Shown piece after piece: positions 9,684 to 17,589 of a stretch of DNA of 64,000 bases. Position 1 is the first letter of the stretch, and the number at the start of each line of letters is the position of its first letter. The notes beneath the pieces were generated by a model. It was not told the origin of the DNA. It saw nothing but the letters and a program-made list of their open reading frames with translations, and did not search any database. Made by a program: the position numbers and the translations under genes. Origin of the DNA: CAIUMH01 sp963758555. GTDB taxonomy: Bacteria; Actinomycetota; Acidimicrobiia; Acidimicrobiales; RAAP-2. The stretch is taken from NCBI GenBank assembly GCA_963758555.1, contig CAVWVW010000003.1, positions 744,001 to 808,000 of the forward strand, read 5' to 3'.

Positions 9684-10511
9684 GTGGCAGCCCAGACGCT
9701 CGTCGGCGTGGTCGGCCACCCGGTTGACCACTCGCTCTCGCCGCTCCTGCACCGAGCGGCGTTCGAGGCGATGGGCCTGGCATGGGGGTCGGAGGCCTTC
9801 GAGGTCGAAGCGGGGCGAGCAGCGGAGGTGGTCATCGCCATGAAGGCCTTCGGGATCCGTGGCCTGTCGGTGACCATGCCGCTAAAAGAGGAGGCGGCCG
9901 CGGCGGTCGATCGGCTCGAGCCCTCGGCCGAGGCGCTCGGCTCGGTCAACTGCCTCTCGCTCGAAGCTGGTGAGGTGGTCGGCCTCTCGACTGATGGGGA
10001 GGGTCTGCTGGCGTCGCTCTCGCATGCGGCGGGCTTCGAGGCGCCGCACACGCACGTGGCCCTCGTCGGCTCCGGCGGCGCCGCTCGGGCGGTCGCCAGC
10101 GCTCTCGGGGCTGCTGGAGCGGCGGAGGTCGTGGTCATCGCTCGCGATCGAGGCAGAGCTGAACGGGTGGCCGCGCTCGCGCACGGAGCAGGACGGGTGG
10201 GCAGCCCTGCCGACGCCGAGGCGTGCGAGCTGGTGATCGAGGCGACGCCGATCGGCATGGCGTCGACCTCGCATGCAGCGGAGCGCTCGTTGGTCGATCC
10301 GGAGCGCCTGCACCAGGGCCAGCTCGCAGTCGATCTCGTCTACCACCCTCGAGAGACCGCCTGGCTCCTGGCCGCGGGAGCGGCCGGTGCCACGGTCGTG
10401 GGTGGCCTCGGGATGTTGGTGCACCAAGCCGCGCTCCAGATCGAGCGATGGACCTCGCGTCCGGCGCCGGTGGCCGCGATGTGGTCTGCTGTGGCCGAGG
10501 AGGCTGCCTGA
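9684..10511 (+). CDS. aroE: shikimate dehydrogenase
   Basis: Reduces 3-dehydroshikimate to shikimate with NADPH in chorismate synthesis, which supplies both the trp genes and the menaquinone genes of this window. 275 residues from GTG 9684. The substrate loop is VVGHPVDHSLSPLLHRAAF. The catalytic lysine is in VTMPLKEEAAAA and the catalytic Asp in VGLSTDGEGL. The Rossmann NADP-binding loop is ALVGSGGAARAVASALG, and the C-terminal GGLGMLVHQAALQ is typical of AroE. It overlaps the next gene by one base (TGATG). Confidence 0.95.
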   Translation: MAAQTLVGVVGHPVDHSLSPLLHRAAFEAMGLAWGSEAFEVEAGRAAEVVIAMKAFGIRGLSVTMPLKEEAAAAVDRLEPSAEALGSVNCLSLEAGEVVGLSTDGEGLLASLSHAAGFEAPHTHVALVGSGGAARAVASALGAAGAAEVVVIARDRGRAERVAALAHGAGRVGSPADAEACELVIEATPIGMASTSHAAERSLVDPERLHQGQLAVDLVYHPRETAWLLAAGAAGATVVGGLGMLVHQAALQIERWTSRPAPVAAMWSAVAEEAA

Positions 10512-11656
10512 TGGTCATGACGCCGCGGCTCGGCACCGTGCGCCGTCGCAGCACGGGATCCACCGACTGGGTGCTGGCGGGCGCCGCGCTGGTCGCCGCG
10601 CTGGTGGGACTCGTGATGGTCTACTCAGCAACTCGCTCGGGTTTGGCCGTCCAAGGCCTGTCGGCGACGTACTTCCTCAAGCGACAAGCCATCTTCGTCT
10701 TCGGCGGCATCGTGCTGATGCTGCTGCTCTGGAGGCTGGACTACCGGCGCTTCGAGCAGTTCGCCACCCCGATCTACATCGGGCTGCTCGTCGCCCTGCT
10801 GGTGGTCTTGGCCCCAGGCGTCGGGTCCAACGCCCTCGGGGCCCAGCGATGGTTCTCGCTGGGCTTCATCCAGATCCAACCTTCAGAGTTCGCCGTCCTG
10901 GCGATCATCCTGGCCGTCGCCACCTACTGCAACCGGAGACCAGACGGCCTCACGCTGCGCGACGTCTCTCGTCTGCTGATCCTCGCCGGCGCCCCGATGG
11001 CGCTGATCCTGATCCAGCCCGACCTCGGCACGGTGATCATCCTCTCGGTCACCCTGCTCGTGATGCTCACGGTCGCCGGTCTGCCGGGACGGCTCCTGAT
11101 CTGGCTGCTCATCGGTGCGGTCGTGGTGGTCGTGGTGGCCATCGAGGGCGGGGTGCTCTCGAGCTACCAGATCCACCGCTTCACGAGCTTCCTCAACCAG
11201 AACTCGAACAACCCTGCCCTCCAGCAGTACGTCTACAACGTCAAACAGGCCAAGACGGCGATCGGCTCGGGCGGGATCTGGGGCACCGGCATCGGCCATG
11301 GCGCCCTGACCAACCTCGGCTACGTCCCCGAGCAGCAGACCGACTTCATCTTCACCGCGGTGGGCGAGCAGACCGGCTTCATCGGCTCGACGGTGGTGCT
11401 CGCGCTCATGGGGCTCATCTCCTACCGGCTCTTGCGAGCAGCGATGCTGGCCAAGGACATGCTGGGGCGCGTCATCTGCGCCGGGGTCTTCGCGTTCTTC
11501 ACCTTCTCGGTGTTCCAGAACGCCGGGATGACCATGGGCATCATGCCGGTCACCGGGATCCCGCTGCCCTTCTTGAGCTACGGAGGCTCTGCCGCGCTCG
11601 TCTTCTTTGCCGGGGTCGGCCTGGTGCTCTCCGTCGAGGCCCGACGTGGTGGCTAG
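10511..11656 (+). CDS. rodA: SEDS-family peptidoglycan polymerase, RodA-like
   Basis: Polytopic membrane protein of the RodA/FtsW/SpoVE family, which polymerises lipid II with a partner class B penicillin-binding protein. I start it at ATG 10511 (TGATG overlap with aroE), giving 381 residues and about ten hydrophobic helices. Family hallmarks: GAQRWFSLGFIQIQPSEFAVLA, ALILIQPDLGTVIIL, AIGSGGIWGTGIGHG, YVPEQQTDFIFTAVGEQTGF and PLPFLSYGGSA. The loop before AIGSGG reads FLNQNSNNPALQQ, where the aspartate usually described in SEDS enzymes appears to be Asn. No partner PBP gene is in the window. A second SEDS gene lies on the other strand at 12065-13471. Confidence 0.9.
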   Translation: MVMTPRLGTVRRRSTGSTDWVLAGAALVAALVGLVMVYSATRSGLAVQGLSATYFLKRQAIFVFGGIVLMLLLWRLDYRRFEQFATPIYIGLLVALLVVLAPGVGSNALGAQRWFSLGFIQIQPSEFAVLAIILAVATYCNRRPDGLTLRDVSRLLILAGAPMALILIQPDLGTVIILSVTLLVMLTVAGLPGRLLIWLLIGAVVVVVVAIEGGVLSSYQIHRFTSFLNQNSNNPALQQYVYNVKQAKTAIGSGGIWGTGIGHGALTNLGYVPEQQTDFIFTAVGEQTGFIGSTVVLALMGLISYRLLRAAMLAKDMLGRVICAGVFAFFTFSVFQNAGMTMGIMPVTGIPLPFLSYGGSAALVFFAGVGLVLSVEARRGG

Positions 11657-12068
11657 CACCACCGAGCCGGAGGCCGCCCACTTCGCCGTCGTCGAGGTCA
11701 CGAACGTCGACGTCGTGCTCCCCGCCACCCACGCCGTGGTGCACCTGCGAGAGGCCGAAGCGCCACATCGGACGCTCTCGATCCCGATCGGCCTGGCCGA
11801 GGGCGCGGCGCTCGCCGCCGCGCGCGAGCGCTTGGTCGGCCAGCGACCCTCGACCCATGAGCTGTTCTGCGAGGTCCTGGCTCGAGCCAACCTGGACGTG
11901 ATCGCGGTGCGCCTGATCGATGAGCAGGATGGCGTGTACTTCGCCGAGCTCGACCTGATGGGAGCGCGTGGCCGAGAGGTGGTCGCTTGTCGGCCCTCAG
12001 ACGGCCTCGTCGTGGCCCTTCGCCAGCGGGTGCCGGCGCCCCTGCTCCTCGACGAGCGGCTGTTCTAG
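11646..12068 (+). CDS. bifunctional nuclease family protein (DUF151)
   Basis: Small protein of the DUF151/BFN family, whose plant members have DNase and RNase activity; the bacterial role is poorly known. I start at GTG 11646 (GTG 11649 is the alternative, MVASTTEPEAAHF), giving 140 residues and overlapping the SEDS stop. Family-like segments are PIGLAEGAALAAARERL, RPSTHELFCEVLARANL, GVYFAELDLMG and ACRPSDGLVVALR, the last being the DUF151 signature S-D-A/G-hydrophobic-A. It converges on the second SEDS gene with a 4-base overlap of the two stops. Family assignment is fairly sure; function is not. Confidence 0.85.
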   Translation: MVASTTEPEAAHFAVVEVTNVDVVLPATHAVVHLREAEAPHRTLSIPIGLAEGAALAAARERLVGQRPSTHELFCEVLARANLDVIAVRLIDEQDGVYFAELDLMGARGREVVACRPSDGLVVALRQRVPAPLLLDERLF

Positions 12069-13471
12069 GCGCTCGAGGGCTGGGGGGCGACCGCTCGTCG
12101 CTCGCTGATGGCGTCGGGATCGATCCAGTCCGGACCCGCCTCGTCGGAGATCCGCATCAGGATGGCCAGCAAGATGTAGTTGGCGACCAGCGAGGAGCCA
12201 CCGGCTGCCGCGAACGGCAGCGTGATCCCTGTCAGCGGGAGCAGGCGCAAGATGCCAGCCATGATGAAGAAGGCCTGGAAGCCCACGATGATGGTGAGGC
12301 CCGCCGCGCAGAGCCGTGCGAAGTCGCTGCGAGCGCGCTGGGCGATGTGGAAGCCCGCCCCCACGATGAGGGTGAAGGCGATCACCAAGATCCCGGTGCC
12401 CATGAAGCCGAGCTCCTCGCCGATGGCGGTGTAGATGAGGTCTGAGGTGAGCTCGGGGATGCGCCCGGATTGCCCGAGGCCCAGCCCGGTGCCGCCGACC
12501 CCGCCGCTGCCGAGCGAGTACCACGACTGGACCAGCTGGAAGCCCTTGCCCGACGCGTACCTCCACGGATCCAGCCAGATCTCGACGCGGATGTGGACCT
12601 GGCTGAAGAACTTGTAGGCGATGAAGGCCCCCAAGGCGAAGAGCACCAAGCCGATGATGATGTAGAGGAAGCGCCCGGTGGCGATCCAGAGCATGCCGAT
12701 GAACAAGGTGAACAGCAGCATGGCGAAGCCGACGTCGTTCTCCATGCCGAGCACGGCGATGGCGAAGAGCCACGCACCGAGGATGGGCAGCAGCGGACGG
12801 GGGTCCAACACCAGCCGGTCGCCCACTCGGGCGGTCGGGATCGACAAGAGCTCCTTGTTGTCGGCGAAGTACGACGCGAAGAAGATCACGAGCAGGATCT
12901 TGGCGATCTCGATCGGTTGGAACTGGATGCTGGCGACCTTGACCCAGAGCTGGGCGCCTCCGACCTTGTAGCCGATCCCGGGGAGCAGGGGAGCCAGGAT
13001 CAAGATGATGGCGATGAACAGCAGGATGTAGCGATAGCGGTCGAGATCGCGCGTTCGCCGGACCACCAGCAAGGTGCCGACGTAGAGCGCAGCGCCCAGC
13101 AGCGTCCAGGTGGCCTGCTGCTGGGCGGCGTAGGGATTCCAGCGGACGATCTCGACGTAGCCGATGCCGTTGAGCAGTGCCGCCAAGGGGAGGAGCACCG
13201 GGTTGGCGTGGGGGACCAGCCAGCGGTTCGCCACGTGCACGCCCAGCGTCAGGGCCAAGAGCACGACGAGGAACGTGGCGGCGTGGGGAGGGAGGCTGTT
13301 CTTGGCCCCGAGCGACGCCAAGGCATAGAGCAGCGTGACGATCACCCAGACGAAGAGGAGCAGGCCCAGCTCGGTGCGGCGACGAGGCTTCGGGATTCGC
13401 TGGAACGACGGCAGCGCCCAGCTCCGTCGAGGGACCGACTCAGCCGTGTAGGCGACGGCGTCAGCAGGCAT
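12065..13471 (-). CDS. SEDS-family protein (FtsW/RodA type), second copy
   Basis: Second peptidoglycan polymerase of the SEDS family, 468 residues from ATG 13471. The start is supported by TACCAT six bases upstream. The open frame continues far upstream, but that part is antisense to ppk1. A cytoplasmic tail of about 35 residues is followed by ten or more helices. Hallmarks: GGAQLWVKVASIQFQPIEIAKI, GMENDVGFAMLLF, QLVQSWYSLGSGG, GLGLGQSGRIPELTSDLIYTAIGEELGF and GITLPFAAAGGSS. Length and layout resemble mycobacterial RodA more than FtsW. The catalytic loop reads WLDPWRYASGKGFQ: an Asp-Pro is present earlier, but the usual D-P before GxG[YF]Q reads Tyr-Ala. It diverges from ppk1. Confidence 0.88.
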   Translation of the reverse strand: MPADAVAYTAESVPRRSWALPSFQRIPKPRRRTELGLLLFVWVIVTLLYALASLGAKNSLPPHAATFLVVLLALTLGVHVANRWLVPHANPVLLPLAALLNGIGYVEIVRWNPYAAQQQATWTLLGAALYVGTLLVVRRTRDLDRYRYILLFIAIILILAPLLPGIGYKVGGAQLWVKVASIQFQPIEIAKILLVIFFASYFADNKELLSIPTARVGDRLVLDPRPLLPILGAWLFAIAVLGMENDVGFAMLLFTLFIGMLWIATGRFLYIIIGLVLFALGAFIAYKFFSQVHIRVEIWLDPWRYASGKGFQLVQSWYSLGSGGVGGTGLGLGQSGRIPELTSDLIYTAIGEELGFMGTGILVIAFTLIVGAGFHIAQRARSDFARLCAAGLTIIVGFQAFFIMAGILRLLPLTGITLPFAAAGGSSLVANYILLAILMRISDEAGPDWIDPDAISERRAVAPQPSSA

Positions 13472-13477
13472 CGACCG

Positions 13478-13483
13478 ATGGTA
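13478..13483 (-). promoter_or_regulatory. leaderless -10 box of the second SEDS gene
   Basis: On the reverse strand TACCAT ends six bases before ATG 13471. It faces away from the ppk1 -10 box only ten bases further on, so the two promoters overlap. Confidence 0.55.
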
Positions 13484-13493
13484 TCGCTGCAGG

Positions 13494-13499
13494 TAGCCT
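13494..13499 (+). promoter_or_regulatory. -10 box of ppk1 with leader and Shine-Dalgarno
   Basis: TAGCCT lies 32 bases before ATG 13532. AGGAG at 13522-13526 with a 5-base spacer provides a ribosome binding site, so this transcript has a short leader, unlike most others in the window. Confidence 0.5.
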
Positions 13500-13531
13500 G
13501 AGCCACGGAGCCCGACCAGCCAGGAGCAGTC

Positions 13532-15667
13532 ATGAGCGTTCAAGACCCCGCTGGACCGGCCGTCTCGGCCACGGAGGAGGAGCCCGACCAGCCAGGCAGC
13601 GTGGCGTCGTTCGGGCCACAGCGCTTCTCGAACCGGGAGCTCTCTCGTCTGGACTTCGGGGCTCGACTGCTCGATCTGGCCGAAGATCCCTCGCTCGCCC
13701 TGCTCGAGCGGGTCAAGTTCATCGCCATCTTCGCTGAGCTCCTCGATGAGTTCTTCCAGGTGAGGGTGACCGGCCTCGAGGACCAGGTCGCTGCCGGGAT
13801 CAGGACGCGCTCGTCGGACGGCTTGCGCCCCAAAGAGCAGCTCGCGGCGATTCGAGAGCGAGTCCTCGAGCTGGTCCAGCGCCAGGACCGCATCTTCTTG
13901 GACTCCCTCGTGCCTGCCTTGGCCGATGCGGGGATCTACTTCTCCGACTACGTCGATCTCGACGACGACGACAGGGTCTTCTTGGACCAGGTCTTCCAGC
14001 GCCAGATCTTCCCGGTGCTGACCCCCCTGGCGGTCGATCCAGGCCACCCCTTCCCCAACATCTCGAACCTGTCGCTCAACCTCGCTGTCCAGGTCAACGA
14101 TCCGAGCACCGATGAGCATCGGATCGCCCGGGTCAAGGTCCCCGCCTTGTTGCCGCGCTTCATCGTGATGCCGGACGGCGAGCGCTTCGTCGCGCTCGAG
14201 AAGGTGATCGCCGCTCACTTGGGCGAGCTCTTCCCCGGCATGATCATCGGGCATCACGAGGCCTTCAGGGTGACGAGGAACGTTGACCTCCAGCTCGAAG
14301 AAGACGAGGCCGACGACCTCTTGGTCGCCATCGAGGCGGAGCTCCGCCGCTCTCGCTTCGGCCGAGCGGTGCGTCTTGAGATCACCCACGAGACCCAGTC
14401 GGAGATCCGTGACCTGCTCGCTCGGGAGCTCGACGTGCCGACCGAGAACATCTACTCGCTCGAGGCCCCGTTGGCCCTGGGTGGACTCTGGGCGCTCCAC
14501 GGGCTCGATCGCCCCGAGCTCCACGAGGAGCAGTGGACGCCCGTGCCTCCCTTCGATCTGACCACCCCGGAGGGCACGCCCGTCGACATCTTCGCCGTGC
14601 TGCGAGAGCGCGACGTGCTCGTCCACCACCCCTATGAGTCGTTCAGCGCCTCGGTCGAGGCGTTCATCGCTCAGGCAGCCAGCGATCCTGACGTGCTCGG
14701 CATCAAGCAGACGCTCTATCGGACCTCGGGTGACAGCCCGATCGTCGCCTCGCTGATCTTGGCGGCAGAGTCAGGCAAGCAGGTCGCCGCGCTCGTCGAG
14801 CTCAAGGCTCGCTTCGATGAGGAGGCGAACATCGGCTGGGCCAAGGCACTTGAGGACGCCGGCGTCCACGTCGTCTACGGCGTCGTGGGCTTCAAGACGC
14901 ACTCGAAGACAGCGTTGGTCCTGCGGCGAGAGGGCGACGAGATCCGGCGCTACTGCCACGTGGGGACCGGGAACTACAATTCGAAGACGGCCAAGACCTA
15001 TGAGGACGTCGGCTTCCTCTCGGCGAACCCCGACCTCGCGGCTGACGTGGGTGACCTGTTCAACTTCCTCACAGGCTTCTCTCGACAGGGGCCGTTCCGT
15101 GAGCTGCTCGTCTCGCCCGGCACGCTGCGCAGCGGCATCGTGGCTGAGATCGAGGCGGAGACCCAGCGAGGCCCCGAAGGGCGCATCGTGCTCAAGGCCA
15201 ACGGCCTCACCGACCCCGAGGTGATCGACTCGCTCTACGCCGCCTCCCAAGCGGGCGTGCCCATCGATCTGGCCGTGCGGGGCATGTGCTGCCTGCGGCC
15301 AGCGATCCCGGGACTCTCCGAGACGATCTCGGTCCGCTCGGTGGTCGGTGAGTTCCTCGAGCACTCGAGGATCTATTCCTTCGGCCACGCACTCGACCCG
15401 AGAGGACCGAGGATCTACATCGGGTCGGCTGACCTCATGGAGCGCAACCTGGATCGGCGCATCGAAGCGTGCGCGCCGATCTACGACCCGGCGCTCAAGG
15501 CGAGGCTGCTCGAGGTGCTCTCCTTGGTGCTGGCTGATGACACCAACACCTGGCTCTTGGGGCCTGACAGGCGCTGGCGGCGTCTGAGCGCCACCAACGG
15601 CAACAACATGCAGCACCAGCTCAAGGAGATGGCGCTCGACGAGGCGAAGTCCCGCCTCGCTCGCTGA
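13532..15667 (+). CDS. ppk1: polyphosphate kinase 1
   Basis: Reversibly transfers the ATP gamma-phosphate to polyphosphate, linking to the stringent response at the start of the window. 711 residues from ATG 13532. The N domain starts RFSNRELSRLDFGARLLDLA. The H domain contains FFQVRVTGLEDQV and PLAVDPGHPFPNISNLSLN. The phospholipase D-like C domains carry GVVGFKTHSKTALVLRR and RYCHVGTGNYNSKTAKTY, the latter with the histidine phosphorylated in PPK1. The last segment IYIGSADLMERNLDRRIE is also typical. It converges on a membrane protein gene whose frame overlaps its last 187 bases. Confidence 0.96.
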   Translation: MSVQDPAGPAVSATEEEPDQPGSVASFGPQRFSNRELSRLDFGARLLDLAEDPSLALLERVKFIAIFAELLDEFFQVRVTGLEDQVAAGIRTRSSDGLRPKEQLAAIRERVLELVQRQDRIFLDSLVPALADAGIYFSDYVDLDDDDRVFLDQVFQRQIFPVLTPLAVDPGHPFPNISNLSLNLAVQVNDPSTDEHRIARVKVPALLPRFIVMPDGERFVALEKVIAAHLGELFPGMIIGHHEAFRVTRNVDLQLEEDEADDLLVAIEAELRRSRFGRAVRLEITHETQSEIRDLLARELDVPTENIYSLEAPLALGGLWALHGLDRPELHEEQWTPVPPFDLTTPEGTPVDIFAVLRERDVLVHHPYESFSASVEAFIAQAASDPDVLGIKQTLYRTSGDSPIVASLILAAESGKQVAALVELKARFDEEANIGWAKALEDAGVHVVYGVVGFKTHSKTALVLRREGDEIRRYCHVGTGNYNSKTAKTYEDVGFLSANPDLAADVGDLFNFLTGFSRQGPFRELLVSPGTLRSGIVAEIEAETQRGPEGRIVLKANGLTDPEVIDSLYAASQAGVPIDLAVRGMCCLRPAIPGLSETISVRSVVGEFLEHSRIYSFGHALDPRGPRIYIGSADLMERNLDRRIEACAPIYDPALKARLLEVLSLVLADDTNTWLLGPDRRWRRLSATNGNNMQHQLKEMALDEAKSRLAR

Positions 15668-16764
15668 ACAGCTCTCAGCTCGAGGGTGAGGGCCCGTCGA
15701 TGCCGCGGGATCCGGTGGCGACGACGATTCGCCAACCTGAGCGAGAGGTACGAGAGCCCGCCGAGGGGGATCGGCAGCCAGAAGTTGACGAGGCGCCACG
15801 AGATCACCGCGATGTAGGCGATCGAGGCAGGCACGCCGAAGCCGACGAGGGCCCCTGAGAGGAAGAACTCGACCACACCGAGCCCTCCGGGCGTGATGGG
15901 CAGGGCAGCGAGGATGTTGGCGAGCCCGTAGGCCACGAGCAGGTCGATGGGTGGCACGGTGTGCCCGAAGGCGAGCAGGAAGACCCAGAGGCACGCTGCG
16001 TCGAGCAGCCAGTTGGCGGCCGCCCAGAACAGCGCCCACCCGAGGAGCTTGCGGTTCGAGATCATGATGGTCAGCCGGTCGACGACCTGGCCCAAGAGAT
16101 CCGACACCCGATCAGGCGTGAGGAAGGGCATGTGGTGGGCGATGCGGCGGAGCCAGCCGTCCGCTTGGCGCTGCCCTCTCGTCAGCAGGACCAGCGTGCC
16201 GCCGATGGCCGCGAGCAGCAGCACGCCGAGGATGGCGGCGTAGCCGTAGAGCCGGTTGACCCCGTTGATGGGGATCGAGATCAGCAGGCACAGCCAGAAG
16301 ATGATGTTGAGGACCACGGCGGAGCCGATGCCCTGGGTGGCCATGCCGAAGGCGGCCGTGGAGCCGGGGACGCCCTGCTCGGAGAGCAGCCGATACCCGA
16401 CGGCGCCACCTGCTGCCGTGCCACCAGGCACCACGTGGCTCACGGCGAGCCCGGACATGTTGATGCGCAGCATCGTCCAGTGACCTGGGGGATCGGGCGC
16501 GAAGACCGTGCGAGACAGCTCGGTGTACGCCATGAGCGCCCCCACCTCCAAGAAGATGGCGAGGATCATCAGCTCGACGTTGGCGTCGGCTAAGACGTGG
16601 ACGTTGTGCCGAGCGGAGGCGAACTCGGGCAGCAGCAGGTACTCGAAGACGAAGAGCAGGACGATCGCTGAGAGCGTGTAGCGGATCTCAGGCCGGAACC
16701 AACGACGTTTGCGCTTCTGAGCGGGCTGCTCGGCAGGGATCTCGCTCTCCGGCACGTCGCCCAT
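15481..16764 (-). CDS. flippase-like integral membrane protein (UPF0104/LPG synthase membrane-domain type)
   Basis: Polytopic membrane protein of the family related to the membrane domain of lysylphosphatidylglycerol synthase. As read it has 427 residues from ATG 16764. The signature SGLAVSHVVPGGTAAGGAVGYRLL is near residue 108, and AALPITPGGLGVVEFFLSGALVGFG near residue 290. About eight helices are visible. The last 60 or so residues are antisense to ppk1 and not membrane-like. Deleting one C near 15690 would give a stop at 15675, just past the ppk1 stop, so the tail may be an artefact. It diverges from a Dpm1-like glycosyltransferase, suggesting a role in moving or using polyprenyl-linked sugars. 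Confidence 0.83.
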   Translation of the reverse strand: MGDVPESEIPAEQPAQKRKRRWFRPEIRYTLSAIVLLFVFEYLLLPEFASARHNVHVLADANVELMILAIFLEVGALMAYTELSRTVFAPDPPGHWTMLRINMSGLAVSHVVPGGTAAGGAVGYRLLSEQGVPGSTAAFGMATQGIGSAVVLNIIFWLCLLISIPINGVNRLYGYAAILGVLLLAAIGGTLVLLTRGQRQADGWLRRIAHHMPFLTPDRVSDLLGQVVDRLTIMISNRKLLGWALFWAAANWLLDAACLWVFLLAFGHTVPPIDLLVAYGLANILAALPITPGGLGVVEFFLSGALVGFGVPASIAYIAVISWRLVNFWLPIPLGGLSYLSLRLANRRRHRIPRHRRALTLELRAVQRARRDFASSSAISLSWCCMLLPLVALRRRQRLSGPKSQVLVSSASTKESTSSSLALSAGS

Positions 16765-16832
16765 GCTTTCACGTCGCTAAGGAGTGCTTAAGACATTGCG
16801 GTCGTGTTACGAATCGCAGCCGACCGATGACC

Positions 16833-16838
16833 TAGGAT
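16833..16838 (+). promoter_or_regulatory. leaderless -10 box of the Dpm1-like gene
   Basis: TAGGAT ends seven bases before GTG 16846, so the start codon is probably the first transcribed triplet. Confidence 0.6.
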
Positions 16839-16845
16839 TTCGGCC

Positions 16846-17589
16846 GTGAAGGTCCTGGTCGTCGTGCCGACGTACAACGAGGCACCCAACATCGATCGGA
16901 TGCTCACGTCGCTGCGAGAGGCGCTCCCTGACGCTGAGGTCCTGGTGGTCGACGACGGGAGCCCGGACGGGACGGCGAAGCTCGTCACCGAGACCGCTGA
17001 GCGCCTGGGCAAGGTCTCACTCCTCGAGCGCTCAGCGAAAGATGGTCTCGGGAGCGCCTATCGAGCAGGCTTCACCTGGGGCCTCGAGCGCGGCTTCGAA
17101 GCGCTTGTCGAGATCGACGCCGACTTCTCCCACGACCCCGCGTCGCTGCCCGTGCTGATCGAGGCTGCCGAGCGAGGTGCGGACGTGGTGATCGGCTCGC
17201 GCTACGTCGAGGGAGGGTCCATCCCCAACTGGAAGTGGCATCGCCACATGCTCTCGAGGAGCGGGAACCAGTACGCCTCGATGATGCTCGGCTTGAAGGT
17301 CGCCGATGCCACCGCAGGCTTCAGGGTCTATCGGGCGTCTGCGCTTCGAGCCATCGATTTCGAGACCGTCCGAGCCGACGGCTACGGCTTCCAGATCGAG
17401 ATGACGTATCGGTCACGTCTTGCCGGCCAGACCATCGCTGAGGTGCCCATCGCCTTCGTCGACCGAGAGTTCGGTGAGTCGAAGATGTCATCGAGCATCA
17501 TCGTCGAGGCACTCGGGTTGGTGACCAAGTGGGGCGCTCAGCGCTTCGTCGGGCGAAGCTGGAGGCCACCCGTCGTCACGGCCGGCTGA
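16846..17589 (+). CDS. polyprenol-phosphate mannosyltransferase-like glycosyltransferase (GT2, Dpm1 type)
   Basis: Family 2 glycosyltransferase that most likely moves a hexose, by analogy mannose from GDP-mannose, onto polyprenyl phosphate. 247 residues from GTG 16846. The nucleotide-sugar region reads VVVPTYNEAPNIDRML and VLVVDDGSPDGTAKL. The DxD-type metal site is EIDADFSHDP, and VIGSRYVEGGSIPNW plus DATAGFRVYRASAL complete the Dpm1 pattern. There is no C-terminal membrane domain. Polyprenyl-phosphate sugar is the usual donor for GT-C enzymes such as the one at 44898-46541. It converges on menF with a 14-base overlap. Confidence 0.9.
   Translation: MKVLVVVPTYNEAPNIDRMLTSLREALPDAEVLVVDDGSPDGTAKLVTETAERLGKVSLLERSAKDGLGSAYRAGFTWGLERGFEALVEIDADFSHDPASLPVLIEAAERGADVVIGSRYVEGGSIPNWKWHRHMLSRSGNQYASMMLGLKVADATAGFRVYRASALRAIDFETVRADGYGFQIEMTYRSRLAGQTIAEVPIAFVDREFGESKMSSSIIVEALGLVTKWGAQRFVGRSWRPPVVTAG

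Noticed and set aside
12065..14629. An 854-codon reverse frame beginning far upstream of the second SEDS gene
   Set aside because: Everything beyond 13471 is antisense to ppk1; the SEDS homology and the -10 box start at 13471.
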